Shown one piece after another: positions 44,080-52,636 of a DNA stretch of 64,000 nucleotides. This DNA comes from Aureimonas jatrophae. Its GTDB lineage: Bacteria > Pseudomonadota > Alphaproteobacteria > Rhizobiales > Rhizobiaceae. The notes under the pieces are model-generated. The model made no database searches. It was not told the DNA's origin and worked only from the letters and a program-made list of their open reading frames with translations. Within the stretch, counting starts at the first letter, position 1; each line of letters opens with the position of its first letter. Made by a program: the position numbers and the translations under genes. The stretch spans positions 1 through 64,000 of the forward strand of contig NZ_FNIT01000006.1 in assembly GCF_900104035.1 (NCBI RefSeq), in the 5' to 3' direction.

Positions 44080-44529
44080 GTGACCGCAACGGCTTCCGAC
44101 GACCGTCCCGTGACGCGAAACGAGGAACTCGTCCTGGCCGCGCTCAAGCGTGCCGACGCACCCCAAACGGCCTATCAGCTTCTGGACGCCCTTCGGGACG
44201 ACGGCTTGAAGGCGCCCCCGCAGATCTACCGAGCGCTACGCTCGCTGGGTGCCCGCCACCTGGTGCACCGCCTCGACAGCCTGAATGCCTTCGTCGCCTG
44301 CGCCCACCACCATGAGCACGATGCCAAGACGCTCGTCTTCATGATCTGCACGAACTGCGGACGCGTCAGCGAGTTCACGGACCAGGGGCTGGATCGGCTT
44401 CTACGGGAAGCCGCCGTCCAGCGTGGCTTTCTCGCGCAGGACGCGGCTGTCGAAGTGCGAGGGCTTTGCGACCTTTGCCACGCGGCCGCGGACACTACGA
44501 ATTGTGGCGCGCAGAAGGCAATGCCCTGA
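44080..44529 (+). CDS. zur: Fur-family regulator, Zur-like (zinc uptake regulator)
   Basis: A 149-residue Fur-family repressor. N-terminal winged helix with APPQIYRALRSLGARHLVHR, then the metal segment NAFVACAHHHEHDAKTLVF and structural zinc cysteines in CTNCG and CDLCH. The HHHEHD and CxxC spacing resembles Zur rather than Fur or Irr. It starts at GTG 44080 with GAGG 5 nt upstream. No znuABC genes are next to it. The COG0523 GTPase and NicO/DUF1007 genes elsewhere in the window are conceivable targets, but I found no Zur box before them. Confidence 0.88.
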   Translation: MTATASDDRPVTRNEELVLAALKRADAPQTAYQLLDALRDDGLKAPPQIYRALRSLGARHLVHRLDSLNAFVACAHHHEHDAKTLVFMICTNCGRVSEFTDQGLDRLLREAAVQRGFLAQDAAVEVRGLCDLCHAAADTTNCGAQKAMP

Positions 44530-44751
44530 CCTGAGATTTCCGCAGCCGGGCGAATCGTTGAGACGCCATAAAGCCGAGCTGGCGATCGTCCGGTTCGACC
44601 GGTCGCCTGAAAAAGGGGTCGTCGGGCTGCTCACGGAGCACCGCGGCGATCAACTGTTGCGTCCAAGTGCCAGATTGCGTGAGATCCTCTCGCGGAACTC
44701 CTGCATCGCAACGAAAACAATGGCTTAGCTGGTCGGTCCGGCCCGGTATCG

Positions 44752-44766
44752 TTAAGTCGCGATTAA
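44752..44766. promoter_or_regulatory. Perfect CtrA-binding motif TTAA-N7-TTAA
   Basis: TTAA at 44752-44755 and TTAA at 44763-44766 are separated by exactly 7 bp, the full CtrA box. It lies 214 bp upstream of the Omp25-like gene. I found no second perfect copy in the window. In Brucella the Omp25 gene is reported as a CtrA target. The rest of the 450-bp gap between zur and this gene holds only the promoter below. Confidence 0.6.
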
Positions 44767-44860
44767 GCTTGCGCGGGTATCCCTTGGTTCGAACGCGGTG
44801 GGTGCCGGACGGCCTTGTTGCCCCTCAGCCACACAGCGGTCGGGAACGCATTTCGGGCCA

Positions 44861-44889
44861 TTGCTCGGACCGGGGTGCCGACCCTAAAT
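44861..44889 (+). promoter_or_regulatory. Candidate promoter of the Omp25-like gene
   Basis: TTGCTC (44861-44866) and CTAAAT (44884-44889) are spaced by 17 nt, giving a leader of about 85 nt. The motif is moderate only. Confidence 0.35.
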
Positions 44890-44979
44890 CGACCTAACCC
44901 CGAGCCAATCGGGTCCCCGCTTTCGGTCTCGCAAGGGGCCGACAGAACAACGTCGCAGAAGCGACACTGGAGTATCACC

Positions 44980-45768
44980 ATGAAGCGTTTCGCCCTCCTG
45001 CTGGCTTCGGCCGCTTTCGTCACCCCGGCTCTCGCCGCTGACGTCGTGTACGAGGAGCCTGCGGCTCCGGTCGTCGCTCTGCCCCCGGCCTACAGCTGGA
45101 CCGGCTTCTACGTCGGTGGCCAGGCTGGCGCCGCGTTCAACCGCGACTCGGGTGCGTTCTCGTCGGACAACACCTCGTTCATCGGCGGTTCGGACAACAG
45201 CGATGACGCGGCCTTCATCGGCGGCGTGCACGTCGGCTACGACTACCAGATCAACAACCTGATCGTCGGTGCGATCGCCGACATCAACTACATCGACGCT
45301 TCGTCGGCCACGAGCTACACGATCCCGAGCTTCGGCGGCGGCTTCGACTCGTTCGGCGTCGTGAACGACATCAACTTCGTCGGCACCGTTCGCGGTAAGG
45401 TCGGCTTCGCTGCCGATCGCTTCGCGATCTACGCCACGGGCGGTCTCGCCTACGCCGACTTCGACAACGAGTACAACGGCGCGTCGAGCTTCCGTTCGCG
45501 CTCGGGCACCATCTACACGGTCGCTGCCAACCAGGACTCGGACGACATCGGCTACGCCGTTGGCGGTGGTGTCGACTACCTCGTGACGCCGAACCTCTCG
45601 CTCGGCCTCGAGTACCTCTACACCGACCTTGGCTCGTCGGACGCCAACATCACCTACACGGCTGTCGGCACCGCTCTCCAGACGGACCAGCAGTCCTTCA
45701 CGTCGAACTCCAACTCGGACCTCGACTTCCACACGGTGTGGGCCAAGGCTTCGTTCCGCTTCAACTAA
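44980..45768 (+). CDS. Outer membrane beta-barrel protein (Omp25/Omp31-like)
   Basis: A 262-residue outer-membrane protein. The signal peptide ends near residue 20 (PALA-ADVV), a Pro-rich linker follows, then WTGFYVGGQAGAAFN opens an eight-stranded barrel with repeated GVHVGYDYQINNLIVGAI and GGLAYADF-type strands, ending in the aromatic C-terminal motif AKASFRFN. Codon use is strongly biased to C/G-ending optimal codons, consistent with high expression. GGAG lies 8 nt before the ATG. A perfect CtrA motif is upstream. Confidence 0.92.
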   Translation: MKRFALLLASAAFVTPALAADVVYEEPAAPVVALPPAYSWTGFYVGGQAGAAFNRDSGAFSSDNTSFIGGSDNSDDAAFIGGVHVGYDYQINNLIVGAIADINYIDASSATSYTIPSFGGGFDSFGVVNDINFVGTVRGKVGFAADRFAIYATGGLAYADFDNEYNGASSFRSRSGTIYTVAANQDSDDIGYAVGGGVDYLVTPNLSLGLEYLYTDLGSSDANITYTAVGTALQTDQQSFTSNSNSDLDFHTVWAKASFRFN

Positions 45769-45817
45769 GCGGACCGGTTTCCGGGTTCCGGCAACGGGAC
45801 CCGGACGCCACACTTCG

Positions 45818-45851
45818 AACCCGTCGCGACGATTGTCGCGGCGGGTTTTTT
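45818..45851 (+). terminator. Rho-independent terminator of the Omp25-like gene
   Basis: AACCCGTCGCGAC (45818-45830) pairs with GTCGCGGCGGGTT (45835-45847) with one T-G pair and a 4-nt loop, followed by a T-run to 45851. Confidence 0.92.
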
Positions 45852-45916
45852 GTTGTTCGGTCCCCATGCGAAAAGGAGCGACGCAGCGCTCCCCGGACGC
45901 TCGTGAACGACCGCGC

Positions 45917-46876
45917 CTAGCGCGATAGCGGTGGTAGGCCGAGATCGGCCCGACGGGGCAGATCGGCACCGCGACGAGTGCAGGTGACGGCTGCCGCCCG
46001 AACCGCGAAGTCCAGAAGTTCGCCGAGATCCTGCGCTGACATCCCGTCCAACGCCGCGCGCGACAGTCGGTTTGTCTCGGCCAGCCGGCTGAGCGTTGCC
46101 GCCTGAAACGTATCTCCGGCGCCCACCGTGTCGGCCACCACGACCGAACGGCCGGGAACGCGGGCGGTCGCGCCGCCGCTGCTCATCGCCAGGGCTCCCT
46201 TCTCCCCGAGCGTGATGATCGCCATCCCCACGCCGGCCGCGATCCAGTCCGCCAGGACGGTCTCATGATTGCGGCCGGGAAAGACCTGTTCGACGTCCTC
46301 GTCGCTCGCCTTGACGAGGGTCGCGAAGGGAACCGTCGCGCCGATGCGGGAGCGCCAGATATCCAGGTCTGGTTGAACCGAGGACCGGATGTTGGGATCG
46401 TAGGATATGAAGCGGCTCTGATGTTCCTGCGCCACGAGCTTGGCAAGGGCCGACGCCGTCGGTTCGCTGACGGTGGAGTAGGAACCGGCCAGATGAATGG
46501 CGGCGAGATCGGCCGGAAGATGCGACGGGACCTCGTTTGGCTCGACGGATCGATCTGCCGTGCCCTCGATGTAGAAGTCGTAGCGCGGCGTTCCCTGCGG
46601 CGACAGCGAGACCATCGCGAGAGTCGTGTTGCGCGTGGTGTCGATCAGGAAGCGGTCGTCGATGGCTTCCTGCTGCATGAAGGCGCGGATGCGCCGTCCG
46701 AACAGATCGCCCGACATCTTGGTGAAGAACGCGGAACGATGTTCCAGCCGTGCCAGGCCCAACGCCACGTTCAAGGCCGAACCGCCGATACGACCTGCCA
46801 GCGAGATGCTGGAGACGTCCGCCTCGTTTCCGCCGGCGAACATATCGAACAGGGCGTCGCCGCAACTCATGAACAT
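45917..46876 (-). CDS. PfkB-family carbohydrate kinase (fructokinase-like)
   Basis: A 319-residue ribokinase-fold sugar kinase. GGSALNVALGLARL near residue 31 is the sugar-binding motif, and DTVGAGDTFQAA near 250 carries the anion hole and catalytic aspartate. Closest class by eye is fructokinase, but ribokinase-like sugars cannot be excluded. I use ATG 46876, with GGGAG 9 nt upstream; ATG 46870 is an alternative. It is transcribed alone, leftwards. The 232 bp upstream show no recognisable element. Confidence 0.87.
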   Translation of the reverse strand: MFMSCGDALFDMFAGGNEADVSSISLAGRIGGSALNVALGLARLEHRSAFFTKMSGDLFGRRIRAFMQQEAIDDRFLIDTTRNTTLAMVSLSPQGTPRYDFYIEGTADRSVEPNEVPSHLPADLAAIHLAGSYSTVSEPTASALAKLVAQEHQSRFISYDPNIRSSVQPDLDIWRSRIGATVPFATLVKASDEDVEQVFPGRNHETVLADWIAAGVGMAIITLGEKGALAMSSGGATARVPGRSVVVADTVGAGDTFQAATLSRLAETNRLSRAALDGMSAQDLGELLDFAVRAAAVTCTRRGADLPRRADLGLPPLSR

Positions 46877-47108
46877 GCCGAATGTCTCCCCTGATGACCG
46901 GTCGATGGGGGATGGTCGCTGCGCCTTCGCGCCAACGACCATGCCCGTTCCATCCCGTGTATCAGGAGCCATCGCGGGAACAAGGTACGGGCTGCCGTAA
47001 ACCCGTCATGCAAGGCGCTGTATCGCGCGAGATCCGCGCGCGATCGTAATCGACTGCATGGACCTGTTCAGTCGCGAGAAATCGACGTGCGCCGGCAGGC
47101 GGTCGTCG

Positions 47109-47978
47109 TCAGGCGAGACCGGTCAACTGCCGGATCAGTGCGACGTCGGTCCCGATAAAGGACTGGATGCCGACCATGGGTTGCTGCGGGCTCGCGGTCT
47201 GAATGAAGCTGCGAAGGTGCTGCGCATCGAGCGCGGACCCCATCCAGTAGCTGTGGCAGACCGAGGTCTCCACCTTGAGGTGGCGATCGGGCCGGTTCTC
47301 GACTTCGTCCACGAAGCGACCGTAGATCAAGCACTCCGAGAAGCGACGGCGCGCGGCGACGGCCGAAACCCAGGAGCGGCCCATCGTGTCCTCGATCCGG
47401 CCCACCATCTCGCGTGCCGTATCGCTGCGCCAGGAGACCGACTGAGCGATGTAGTCGGTATCCGATACCTGCTGGGGGTCGATCCCGAGAAGCGCTCCGG
47501 CACGCGATGCCCAGATGCGATGCTCGGCCATGTCGAGCGAGATGCCGCGCGGCTTGCGATAGAAAGCCAGGCGACCCTCAGTGTCCCATTGTTCGCTGAC
47601 GTCAGTCTCGCGCACAAGAACGGTATCGGAGTCGCAGAACAGCGCGCCATCCTCTTCCATCCGGGCCGCGAAGGCGATCTTGCGAAGCTGCTGGACATGC
47701 CAACCGCGCAACGGAAGTCCTCGTGTCGAGATCCACAGCCGTCGCCGTCCCAGACGTGTCGGATCGGGGACGACGCGCAGCCACGAGGGAAGGAGCTCGC
47801 GCTCGTCGAGAATGACGCGCTTGGGGCCTGCCAGCTGCCGGAACAGCTCGACGTCGGCTGGCTCGACGAGAATGTAGTGGAACGTGTAGCCGCTGACGCG
47901 ACGGTCGATGCTCTCGCACAGGAGGCGGCATCGCTCGAAGTCGCCGCTGTAGCTCGCAGTCACGATAGCGGTTTTCAT
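47109..47978 (-). CDS. Glycosyltransferase-like protein (DUF6492 type)
   Basis: A 289-residue cytoplasmic protein. It begins MKTAIVTASYSGDFERC like nucleotide-sugar transferases, and it has a DxD-like metal motif in GALFCDSDTVLV near residue 113. The middle (GWHVQQLRKIAFAARM) and conserved Trp/Tyr C-terminal part suggest the DUF6492 group, often found in polysaccharide loci. No other such genes flank it here. Function inferred only. Upstream, 47979-48167 is unusually AT-rich, with TTAA-N7-TTAG at 48013-48027, one base off a CtrA box. Confidence 0.6.
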   Translation of the reverse strand: MKTAIVTASYSGDFERCRLLCESIDRRVSGYTFHYILVEPADVELFRQLAGPKRVILDERELLPSWLRVVPDPTRLGRRRLWISTRGLPLRGWHVQQLRKIAFAARMEEDGALFCDSDTVLVRETDVSEQWDTEGRLAFYRKPRGISLDMAEHRIWASRAGALLGIDPQQVSDTDYIAQSVSWRSDTAREMVGRIEDTMGRSWVSAVAARRRFSECLIYGRFVDEVENRPDRHLKVETSVCHSYWMGSALDAQHLRSFIQTASPQQPMVGIQSFIGTDVALIRQLTGLA

Positions 47979-48167
47979 CGGTTCTTCCGAATCAGAGTTG
48001 CTGATGCGGAGATTAACGTTTCGTTAGGACATTCGTTGGCGTAGGATCGATCTATGCTTAATGGTTAAAATTCTATGAACAACAAAACGTTGCTGTCTGT
48101 CGAATGCTGAATGCGGGCCGATCGACTGTTTGTTCGTTCGAGGTGCCAAAGAAGACACCGGACCATC

Positions 48168-48941
48168 TCAGTTAGCGAACGAGAACGAGCCGAGTGCCGG
48201 TATCTTGATCGTCCAACGGAAGGGGTCGATCCCGGCCACCAGTCCGAGAATGTTGATCTCGAGACCTGCGGATGTGCCGAGTGCCACGCCCGCATAGCCG
48301 AAGAACGAAGCCCGGAAACCGTCCCGACCCAGATGAACGAGGCGCCCGTCGACCGGAAAGTCGCGACCGACGGCGGCGGGCGGCAGCACGGCGCCGAACT
48401 CGGGAACCGCTCGCATGACATGGGCCGTGAAGCTGTTGGAATTGGGCCCGGGGAAGATGCGGTAGCCGCCGCGCGCCGCGAACGGATAGTCGGCGATCGC
48501 AGCACGTATGCGCGGGATCGCCACTTCCGCGGCCTCCCCGGTGAGGGCTGCAACGACGCGCGGTTCATTGGAGTACCAGCGCCCGTCGGCTGCATATCCA
48601 TCGCGCCGGATCGGCGAGCCCCAGCCGACCTTGTCGAAACGCTCGTAGCGGCGTGCGTTCCGCTCCTTGATCACCACCCAGGAATGTTCGGAGACCGCGC
48701 CCTTGAGGCCGCCCGTGCGCGCGGACAGGATCAAGGCGGCAGCCTCCGGACTGCCGGCCGCCGCAGGAAGGATCCGCGCGCTGGTCCAGTCGGCGTCGCG
48801 CCAGGAGGCGGGGTGGCGCCCTGCGATCCATAGACCAGCCGCCAACACGAGAGGCAGAAGGTAGACGACGGTAAAGAGAAGGGCGAGCAGGCGCACGACG
48901 GCTATCGATCTCCGAAGGGGAGCGGTGGAGCGGAAAGGCAT
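48168..48941 (-). CDS. DUF3750 membrane-anchored protein
   Basis: A 257-residue protein with an N-terminal membrane segment (about residues 14-38) and a soluble domain with HSWVVIKE near 93 and IFPGPNSNSFTAHVM near 174. These blocks match DUF3750, whose histidine and asparagine pattern recalls papain-like or NlpC-type hydrolases; no activity is established. The ATG at 48941 follows GAGGGGATCGCGAAA; ATG 48998 is possible but would overlap the divergent asparaginase start. Confidence 0.72.
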   Translation of the reverse strand: MPFRSTAPLRRSIAVVRLLALLFTVVYLLPLVLAAGLWIAGRHPASWRDADWTSARILPAAAGSPEAAALILSARTGGLKGAVSEHSWVVIKERNARRYERFDKVGWGSPIRRDGYAADGRWYSNEPRVVAALTGEAAEVAIPRIRAAIADYPFAARGGYRIFPGPNSNSFTAHVMRAVPEFGAVLPPAAVGRDFPVDGRLVHLGRDGFRASFFGYAGVALGTSAGLEINILGLVAGIDPFRWTIKIPALGSFSFAN

Positions 48942-48996
48942 TTTCGCGATCCCCTCGGTGCTGTAGGGCGGCACGACCGATCCATCCGGAAGGCCC

Positions 48997-50004
48997 ATGC
49001 TCGTGTCCCATATCGTTATCGAAGCGACCCGCGGCAACGCCGTGGAAAGTGTTCATCTCGTCAGCGCCGCCGTTGTCGACGGCAGCGGCCGGGCGCTCGC
49101 CACGCACGGCGACGTGGCAACGCCGATCTATCCGCGCTCGGCCATCAAGGTCATGCAGGCGTTGCCGCTGGTGGAGAGCGGCGCTGCCGATCGCTTCGGG
49201 TTCGGCGCGAAGGAACTGGCGCTCGCCTGCGCTTCGCACTCCGGCGAGTCATCGCATGTCGGCCTGGCCGCCGACATCCTTCAGCGCGCAGGGCTGGGCG
49301 AGGCCGATCTCGAGTGCGGTTGCCACTGGCCCTTCGACCAGAAGGTCGCCATCGCATTGGCGCAAAGTGGGGAAACGCCGACCCAGCTTCATAACAACTG
49401 CTCGGGCAAGCATGCGGGCTTCCTGTGCACCGCGGTCCATCTTGGTGAGGAGACGCGCGGCTACGTCGCCGGAGATCACCCGGTGCAGCGCCGGGCGCGG
49501 CAGGCGATCGCCGATCTGACGAATACCGCAGTCGGGGACGCGACCCCGAGCGGTATCGACGGCTGCTCGATCCCGACCTATGCCGCGCCCCTTCAGGCCT
49601 TCGCACTGGGTTTCGCGCGTCTGGCAAGCGGGACCGCCCTTCCGGATACGCGGGCGCGAGCGGGCCAGCGCCTCATGGCTGCCTGTATGGCGGAGCCCTT
49701 CTTCATGGCCGGAACGGACCGGGCCTGCGTCGCTCTGATGGAGGCGGCACCGGGCCGTGTCTTTGCCAAGACCGGTGCCGAAGGCGTCTTCTGCGGTGCC
49801 GTGCCAGAACTCGGCTTCGGCTTCGCGCTGAAGGCTCACGACGGCGGCACGCGCGCGGCCGAAAGCGCCGTTGCCCGATTGATCGCCGACATCTTGCGCG
49901 GCGCCGACCGCGCGATCGCGGAACGCTACGACGAACTGTCCCGCCACAGCCTTCGAAACTGGGAAGGCACGAAGGTCGGCGAGGTTCGTCCGCGTCAAAG
50001 CTGA
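48997..50004 (+). CDS. L-asparaginase, Rhizobium etli (ReAV/AnsA) type
   Basis: A 335-residue asparaginase of the R. etli family, unrelated to classic bacterial type I/II enzymes. The two Ser-Lys pairs proposed as catalytic are S48/K51 in RSAIK and S80 with K258 in AKTGAEG, and the zinc site residues are C135 and K138 in NNCSGKH with C190 in IDGCSIP. These numbers nearly coincide with those I recall for ReAV (48, 51, 80, 263; 135, 138, 189). It hydrolyses asparagine to aspartate and ammonia, usually for asparagine use as nitrogen source. No signal peptide. Confidence 0.9.
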   Translation: MLVSHIVIEATRGNAVESVHLVSAAVVDGSGRALATHGDVATPIYPRSAIKVMQALPLVESGAADRFGFGAKELALACASHSGESSHVGLAADILQRAGLGEADLECGCHWPFDQKVAIALAQSGETPTQLHNNCSGKHAGFLCTAVHLGEETRGYVAGDHPVQRRARQAIADLTNTAVGDATPSGIDGCSIPTYAAPLQAFALGFARLASGTALPDTRARAGQRLMAACMAEPFFMAGTDRACVALMEAAPGRVFAKTGAEGVFCGAVPELGFGFALKAHDGGTRAAESAVARLIADILRGADRAIAERYDELSRHSLRNWEGTKVGEVRPRQS

Positions 50005-50021
50005 CGCAGACGACGTGCGCG

Positions 50022-50798
50022 TCAGCTCTTCGGCTTGGCCGGTGTCCGGCGACGGGAAGGCGGCTTGGCGGCGGGCTGTGCCGAGGCCGGAGGAGGCGTC
50101 GGCTGGAGGCGGATACGCAGCATGCCGCCGGGCGTCTTCTCGACGTCGAAGATGCCGACCGCACGCACGAAGTCGCTCAGCTTCTTGTGGCCGTAGGTGC
50201 GCGGATCGAAGTCGGAAAACCGGTTGAGGAGTTGCTGGCCAAAGGCGCCAAGCGGCACCCAGCCATCATCGCTCTCCATCTGCTCCATGACCTGGCGCAC
50301 CATGGGCAGAGGGTCGGGCGTCGCCGCCGCCTCGGCCTTGGCCCGCTCGCCGAGGTCGTGCAGGAGGTTCTCGGTGTAGATGAAGCGTCGGCAGGCCTGA
50401 CGGAAGCTTTCCGGCGTCTTTTGTTCGCCGAAGCCGTAGACGTCGACGCCGTGCTCGCGGATCCGCGAGGCGAGGCGCGTGAAGTCGGAATCCGACGAGA
50501 CCAGGCAGAAGCCGTCGAAGCGGCCGGAATGCATGAGGTCCATCGCGTCGATCACCAGCGCGATGTCGGAGGCGTTCTTGCCGGTGACATAGGCGAACTG
50601 CTGCTGAGGCAGGATCGCGTGCCGCGACAGGACGTCGGCCCATCCCTTGGAGCGCGGGGACGAGAAGTCCCCGTAGATGCGTCGCACGCTCGCCTCGCCG
50701 ATCGTCGCAATCTCCTGAAACAGGCCGTCGGCGATGCGGGCGGATGCGTTGTCGGCGTCGATCAGGACGGCGAGGCGAGGGGATCGGACGTCGCTCAT
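50022..50798 (-). CDS. NYN-domain ribonuclease-like protein with C-terminal LOTUS/OST-HTH domain
   Basis: A 258-residue protein. The N-terminal NYN (PIN-like) domain contains LAVLIDADNAS near 10, GKNASDIALVIDAMDLM near 75 and CLVSSDSDFTRLA near 100, supplying the acidic residues of a metal-dependent nuclease. Residues about 165-235 (DDGWVPLGAFGQQLLNRFSDFDPRTYGHKKLSDFV) form an OST-HTH/LOTUS RNA-binding domain. The tail is Pro/Ala/Lys-rich. ATG 50798 with GAGG is chosen; an ATG at 51014 would add a 72-residue Pro/Ala-rich leader and overlap corA. Confidence 0.85.
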   Translation of the reverse strand: MSDVRSPRLAVLIDADNASARIADGLFQEIATIGEASVRRIYGDFSSPRSKGWADVLSRHAILPQQQFAYVTGKNASDIALVIDAMDLMHSGRFDGFCLVSSDSDFTRLASRIREHGVDVYGFGEQKTPESFRQACRRFIYTENLLHDLGERAKAEAAATPDPLPMVRQVMEQMESDDGWVPLGAFGQQLLNRFSDFDPRTYGHKKLSDFVRAVGIFDVEKTPGGMLRIRLQPTPPPASAQPAAKPPSRRRTPAKPKS

Positions 50799-51004
50799 GG
50801 CGGCCTCGGGTCTGCGGGAAAAGGAGTAGCTGGCGGGCGACGCCGCGACCGCGACGGGGCTCGGCGTTGGAGGTGCTTGCGGCGACTTGGGCGCTTCGCG
50901 ACGATGCTGCGGCTGGCGCACCTCGGGCGCGGAGGGCGCCGATTCCGCAGCGGCGGGAAGGACGCGCAGGAAGGCAGGCATGCCTTCCTCGCCCCAGGGA
51001 TCGT

Positions 51005-52069
51005 TCACAGCCATTTCTTATGCCGGAAGAACATGAGCGGTAGGACAGCCGACAGAACCATGAGTCCAAGGGCCATGGGATAGCCCAGAGGCCAGTTGAG
51101 TTCAGGCATATGAACGAAGTTCATGCCGTAGATCGAAGCGACCAGCGTCGGCGGCATGAACCCCACCGCCGCGACCGAGAAGATCTTGATGATGGCATTC
51201 TGCTCGATCGAGATCATGCCGACCGTCGTGTCGAGCAGGAAGGTCGTCTTGTTGGACAGGAACGAGACGAAGTCGTTGAGCGAGTGGATGTCCCGGGCCA
51301 TGGCCTTCACCCGCAGTTTGAGTTCCTTCTGCGGCTTACGCCGATCGAGCACGAACTGGAGGAAGGGAAGAAGGCGGTCGATGGTGGCGAGGCTCTCGCG
51401 CGTTCGCGACGACAGATCGCCTGCCGCGCCGATGCGGCGCAGAAGCTGTTTGAAGTCGCTGGTCGGCGTCGGGGTGTTGTCGGCCGAGGAGCGAAAGATG
51501 TCCGTACCGATCCGGTCGAGATCCGCCGCGATGGCTTCCAGAAGGTCGGCGACGCGATCGATCACGGTTTCCAGGAGACCGACCGCGATGGAGTCCGCGG
51601 TCGGACCCTTGGCGCGCGAGGGTTTGGGCGGCGCGGCGGGCGGGCCGTAGAGGTCGAAGCCGGGGAGCTGGAGTGCCCGCTCGCCGTCGCCGTTCGCCTC
51701 GCCGCGACACAGCTTGTTGGCGTAGATCGCGAACGATCGCGGCTCGGTGTAGCGAAGCGTGATCAGGCGGTTCTCGACGAGAATGAACGTCACGGGACCG
51801 AAGTCGGGTCGGCCCTCGTCGAGCCCGTAGACGATCGACGTCGTCATGAAGTCTCCGCCGTCTTCCGAATACAGGCGGCTCGAGACCTCGATCTCGCGCA
51901 TCTCTTCGCGGGTCGGAACCTCGAGGCCGCACAATCGCTCGACCGCCTTCTCCTCCTCGCGCGTCGGGTTGCGCAGGTCGATCCAAATGGCTTCCGGCGG
52001 GAGTTCGTCCGGACGGATCGCGGTCTGCCTGCGGACCTGACCCCCGAACGCGATATAGGCATCGATCAT
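51005..52069 (-). CDS. corA: CorA-type magnesium/divalent cation channel
   Basis: A 354-residue inner-membrane channel. A large acidic cytoplasmic domain and a long coiled helix (to about residue 285) lead to two C-terminal helices. The signature YGMNF is at residues 314-318, between the helices, followed by the MPEL loop, and the C-terminus is the basic RHKKWL. It imports Mg2+ (also Co2+/Ni2+). An insert around residues 135-160 is Pro/Lys-rich. It is followed by the NYN gene on the same strand. Confidence 0.93.
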   Translation of the reverse strand: MIDAYIAFGGQVRRQTAIRPDELPPEAIWIDLRNPTREEEKAVERLCGLEVPTREEMREIEVSSRLYSEDGGDFMTTSIVYGLDEGRPDFGPVTFILVENRLITLRYTEPRSFAIYANKLCRGEANGDGERALQLPGFDLYGPPAAPPKPSRAKGPTADSIAVGLLETVIDRVADLLEAIAADLDRIGTDIFRSSADNTPTPTSDFKQLLRRIGAAGDLSSRTRESLATIDRLLPFLQFVLDRRKPQKELKLRVKAMARDIHSLNDFVSFLSNKTTFLLDTTVGMISIEQNAIIKIFSVAAVGFMPPTLVASIYGMNFVHMPELNWPLGYPMALGLMVLSAVLPLMFFRHKKWL

Positions 52070-52193
52070 GCTGTCGCCGTTCCGGCGCGGCAGGTCTGCC
52101 GCACCTTTCTCTCGACGGGCGCTGTGCCCATCCTACCGCGCGCAGAGGGGAACACCTTTCGCGCGCGCGAAGGCAAGCGGAATCTGTGCGCCT

Positions 52194-52547
52194 TCAGACG
52201 AACTGGGCGAGACCCGGCACAGAGGAGATGGCGCGATCCACCGTCTCCTCGCCGACCGCGGCCTTGGCCTCGGCCACCATCTCGACGGCGATCGTCCGCA
52301 TCTGACCCATATCGAGGCCAAGACCCATCAGCTTGCCGCCAAGCGCCATGATGCCGCCGCCGTTGAAGCTTGGATCGCCGGCCGCCGCGATGCTGTCCTG
52401 CGCGCCCGGCGTCTTGCTGATCATCTCGCCCACGGCCTGATTGTCGCCTTCCTCGCGCATGAAGGCCAGGATATGGCCGATCGCCTGGTTCGCGGTATCG
52501 GGCGAGATGTCTGCGGCGGCCGCGACGCGGTCGGTGAGCTGGCTCAT
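52194..52547 (-). CDS. Small conserved helical protein of unknown function
   Basis: A 117-residue protein, mostly alpha-helical with a glycine-rich centre (FNGGGIMALGGKLMGLGLDMGQM), no signal peptide and no cysteines. The N-terminal third looks like a short helix bundle, and the C-terminus is EETVDRAISSVPGLAQFV. I recognise this pattern as common in Rhizobiales but cannot name a family. It is transcribed leftwards, 124 bp before corA, possibly as one unit with it. Confidence 0.7.
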   Translation of the reverse strand: MSQLTDRVAAAADISPDTANQAIGHILAFMREEGDNQAVGEMISKTPGAQDSIAAAGDPSFNGGGIMALGGKLMGLGLDMGQMRTIAVEMVAEAKAAVGEETVDRAISSVPGLAQFV

Positions 52548-52636
52548 GGCGGGCTTCGTCCTTCGAGGGCGAGGATGCGGATTGCATCGCGAAGATTGGT
52601 GCGGCCCCGCCTATGGCAAGGGCCGCTCGCCGGGTT

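Noticed and set aside
44530-44979. Possible small gene or sRNA in the 450-bp gap between zur and the Omp25-like gene
   Set aside because: Short open frames there have no ribosome site or conserved sequence; only the CtrA motif and a moderate promoter could be supported.
48013-48027. TTAA-N7-TTAG upstream of the glycosyltransferase-like gene as a second CtrA box
   Set aside because: One base departs from the consensus and the region is AT-rich, so the match is not strong enough to list as a site.
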